This document shows positions 7,191 through 7,511 of a stretch of DNA of 7,511 bases, in pieces. Each line of letters opens with the position of its first letter. Within the stretch, counting starts at the first letter, position 1. The DNA comes from Candidatus Atribacteria bacterium UBA6251 (GTDB taxonomy: Bacteria > Atribacterota > Phoenicimicrobiia > Phoenicimicrobiales > Phoenicimicrobiaceae): the NCBI GenBank assembly GCA_002441285.1, contig DJVR01000027.1:1-7511 (forward strand), written 5' to 3'. The translations under genes and the position numbers were made by a program. The notes under the pieces were generated by a model. The model did not search any database. It was not told where the DNA came from and worked only from the letters and a program-made list of their open reading frames with translations.

Positions 7191-7207
7191 TTTTAACCCT
7201 CCGGTGT

Positions 7208-7225
7208 AGTATAATTTGTTATACT
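7208..7225 (-). other. Short leader hairpin between the spacer stem and the terminator
   Basis: AGTATAA and TTATACT form a perfect 7-bp stem with a four-base loop. It stacks between the long spacer hairpin and the terminator in the predicted leader RNA. It has no U tract and probably serves as spacing or folding insulation; that role is inferred. Confidence 0.5.
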
Positions 7226-7226
7226 T

Positions 7227-7327
7227 TGCATCACTTGGTTCTAACCTTATTCTAAATATAATTAAACTTACGGATAATATATAAAAATTTATAATATCTA
7301 TTTAGAATAAGTGAATCCCTAAGATGC
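7227..7327 (-). other. Long spacer hairpin in the purE leader
   Basis: Perfect 13-bp arms (7299-7311 with 7246-7258) are extended outward by GGAUUC/GAACC with one bulged A and by UGCAUC/GAUGCA (7327-7322 with 7232-7227). The structure fills nearly all the space between the aptamer and the terminator region. When folded it would bring the P1 3' strand close to its complementary sequence in the terminator. The pairing is visible; the role is inferred. Confidence 0.6.
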
Positions 7328-7333
7328 ACTTCC

Positions 7334-7404
7334 ACTCGTAGCCTATGGTGATTTACGGTCACTTGGTAGAGACACTCTTGCCCTATTCAAGAGTTTATAC
7401 GAGT
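7334..7404 (-). ncRNA. Purine riboswitch aptamer, guanine type (C74)
   Basis: All elements of the purine riboswitch three-way junction are present on the minus strand. P1 is ACUCGUA/UACGAGU (7404-7398 with 7340-7334), a perfect 7 bp. J1/2 carries UAUAA. P2 is ACUCUUG/CAAGAGU around loop AAUAGGG. J2/3 is GUCUCUACC, close to the consensus GUUUCUACC. L3 is CCGUAAA, whose CC can pair with the GG of L2 as in the Bacillus subtilis xpt aptamer. The specificity base at position 74 is C (plus-strand G at 7341), which in this family reads guanine or hypoxanthine rather than adenine. U51 is kept, which argues against the 2'-deoxyguanosine variant. P3 is irregular: only AGUGA/UCAC-type pairing is continuous, about two extra bases sit on its 3' side, and position 73 is G instead of A. 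It controls purE through the terminator downstream. Confidence 0.9.
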
Positions 7405-7440
7405 TTACATTAATCATACTTTAAGTTTTTATTTGCTATG

Positions 7441-7470
7441 AATATAGCATCAATCTTATCCTGCTGTCAA
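7441..7470 (-). promoter_or_regulatory. purE: Promoter of the pur operon
   Basis: On the minus strand a perfect TTGACA (7470-7465) is followed after 18 bases by TATATT (7446-7441, five of six consensus bases). Transcription would start near 7434, about 30 bases before the riboswitch aptamer. The position directly upstream of the aptamer supports the call. The remaining bases to 7511 are AT-rich, and I see no gene or clear operator in them. Confidence 0.8.
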
Positions 7471-7511
7471 CTTAAAATAAACCTTCTGTTATTTAAGAAT
7501 TAAAAGTGAAC

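Noticed and set aside
7141..7200. CCGCCTGGGC on the plus strand, reminiscent of the 3' end of the ZTP (pfl) riboswitch
   Set aside because: The rest of the ZTP aptamer is missing in both orientations, and the sequence is fully explained as the arm of the minus-strand terminator.

Overview
The window is AT-rich and looks like a low-GC anaerobic bacterium of the Bacillota (Clostridia-like) type or a close relative. The pointers are a guanine-class purine riboswitch in front of purine genes, strong AGGAG-type ribosome binding sites, an ISLre2-type transposase and a stand-alone B12-dependent methionine synthase activation protein. I cannot name the genus. Every gene I can support lies on the minus strand, so transcription runs from high to low coordinates.

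Right end (7076-7511): a sigma-A-type promoter (TTGACA, 18 bases, TATATT) is followed by a leader of roughly 360 nt. The leader holds a purine riboswitch aptamer with the guanine-type C74, a long spacer hairpin, a short hairpin and a strong intrinsic terminator. Eight bases of the aptamer P1 3' side (GAGUGGAA) are exactly complementary to eight bases inside the terminator (UUCCACUC). This gives a readable OFF-switch: guanine bound, P1 forms, terminator forms, no pur transcription.

Centre (1922-7075): a purine biosynthesis operon in the order purE, purM, purN, purD, purH. PurM makes AIR, PurE works at the AIR-to-CAIR carboxylation, PurD and PurN make GAR and FGAR, and PurH performs the last two steps to IMP. 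purF, purL, purQ, purS, purK, purC and purB are not in the window. purN and purD overlap by ATGA. purM and purN are separated by a perfect 37-bp palindrome that looks like a bidirectional terminator or a dispersed palindromic repeat and contains the purM stop codon.

Left-centre (967-1692): a 241-residue protein resembling the MetH reactivation (SAM-binding) domain, with a C-terminal Cys-x2-Cys-x4-Cys motif. It follows the pur operon on the same strand after 229 bases that hold only weak terminator and promoter candidates.

Left end (1 to about 845): the 5' part of an ISLre2-family insertion sequence running off the window. Its transposase is split by one frameshift. Its leader carries an inverted repeat that would bury the transposase ribosome binding site in read-through transcripts but not in transcripts from its own predicted promoter, a logic known from IS10 and IS50. 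The most interesting signals here are regulatory: the riboswitch expression platform, the irregular P3/J3-1 of the aptamer, the palindrome inside the operon and the self-protecting IS leader. I see no new multi-gene defence or metabolic system.
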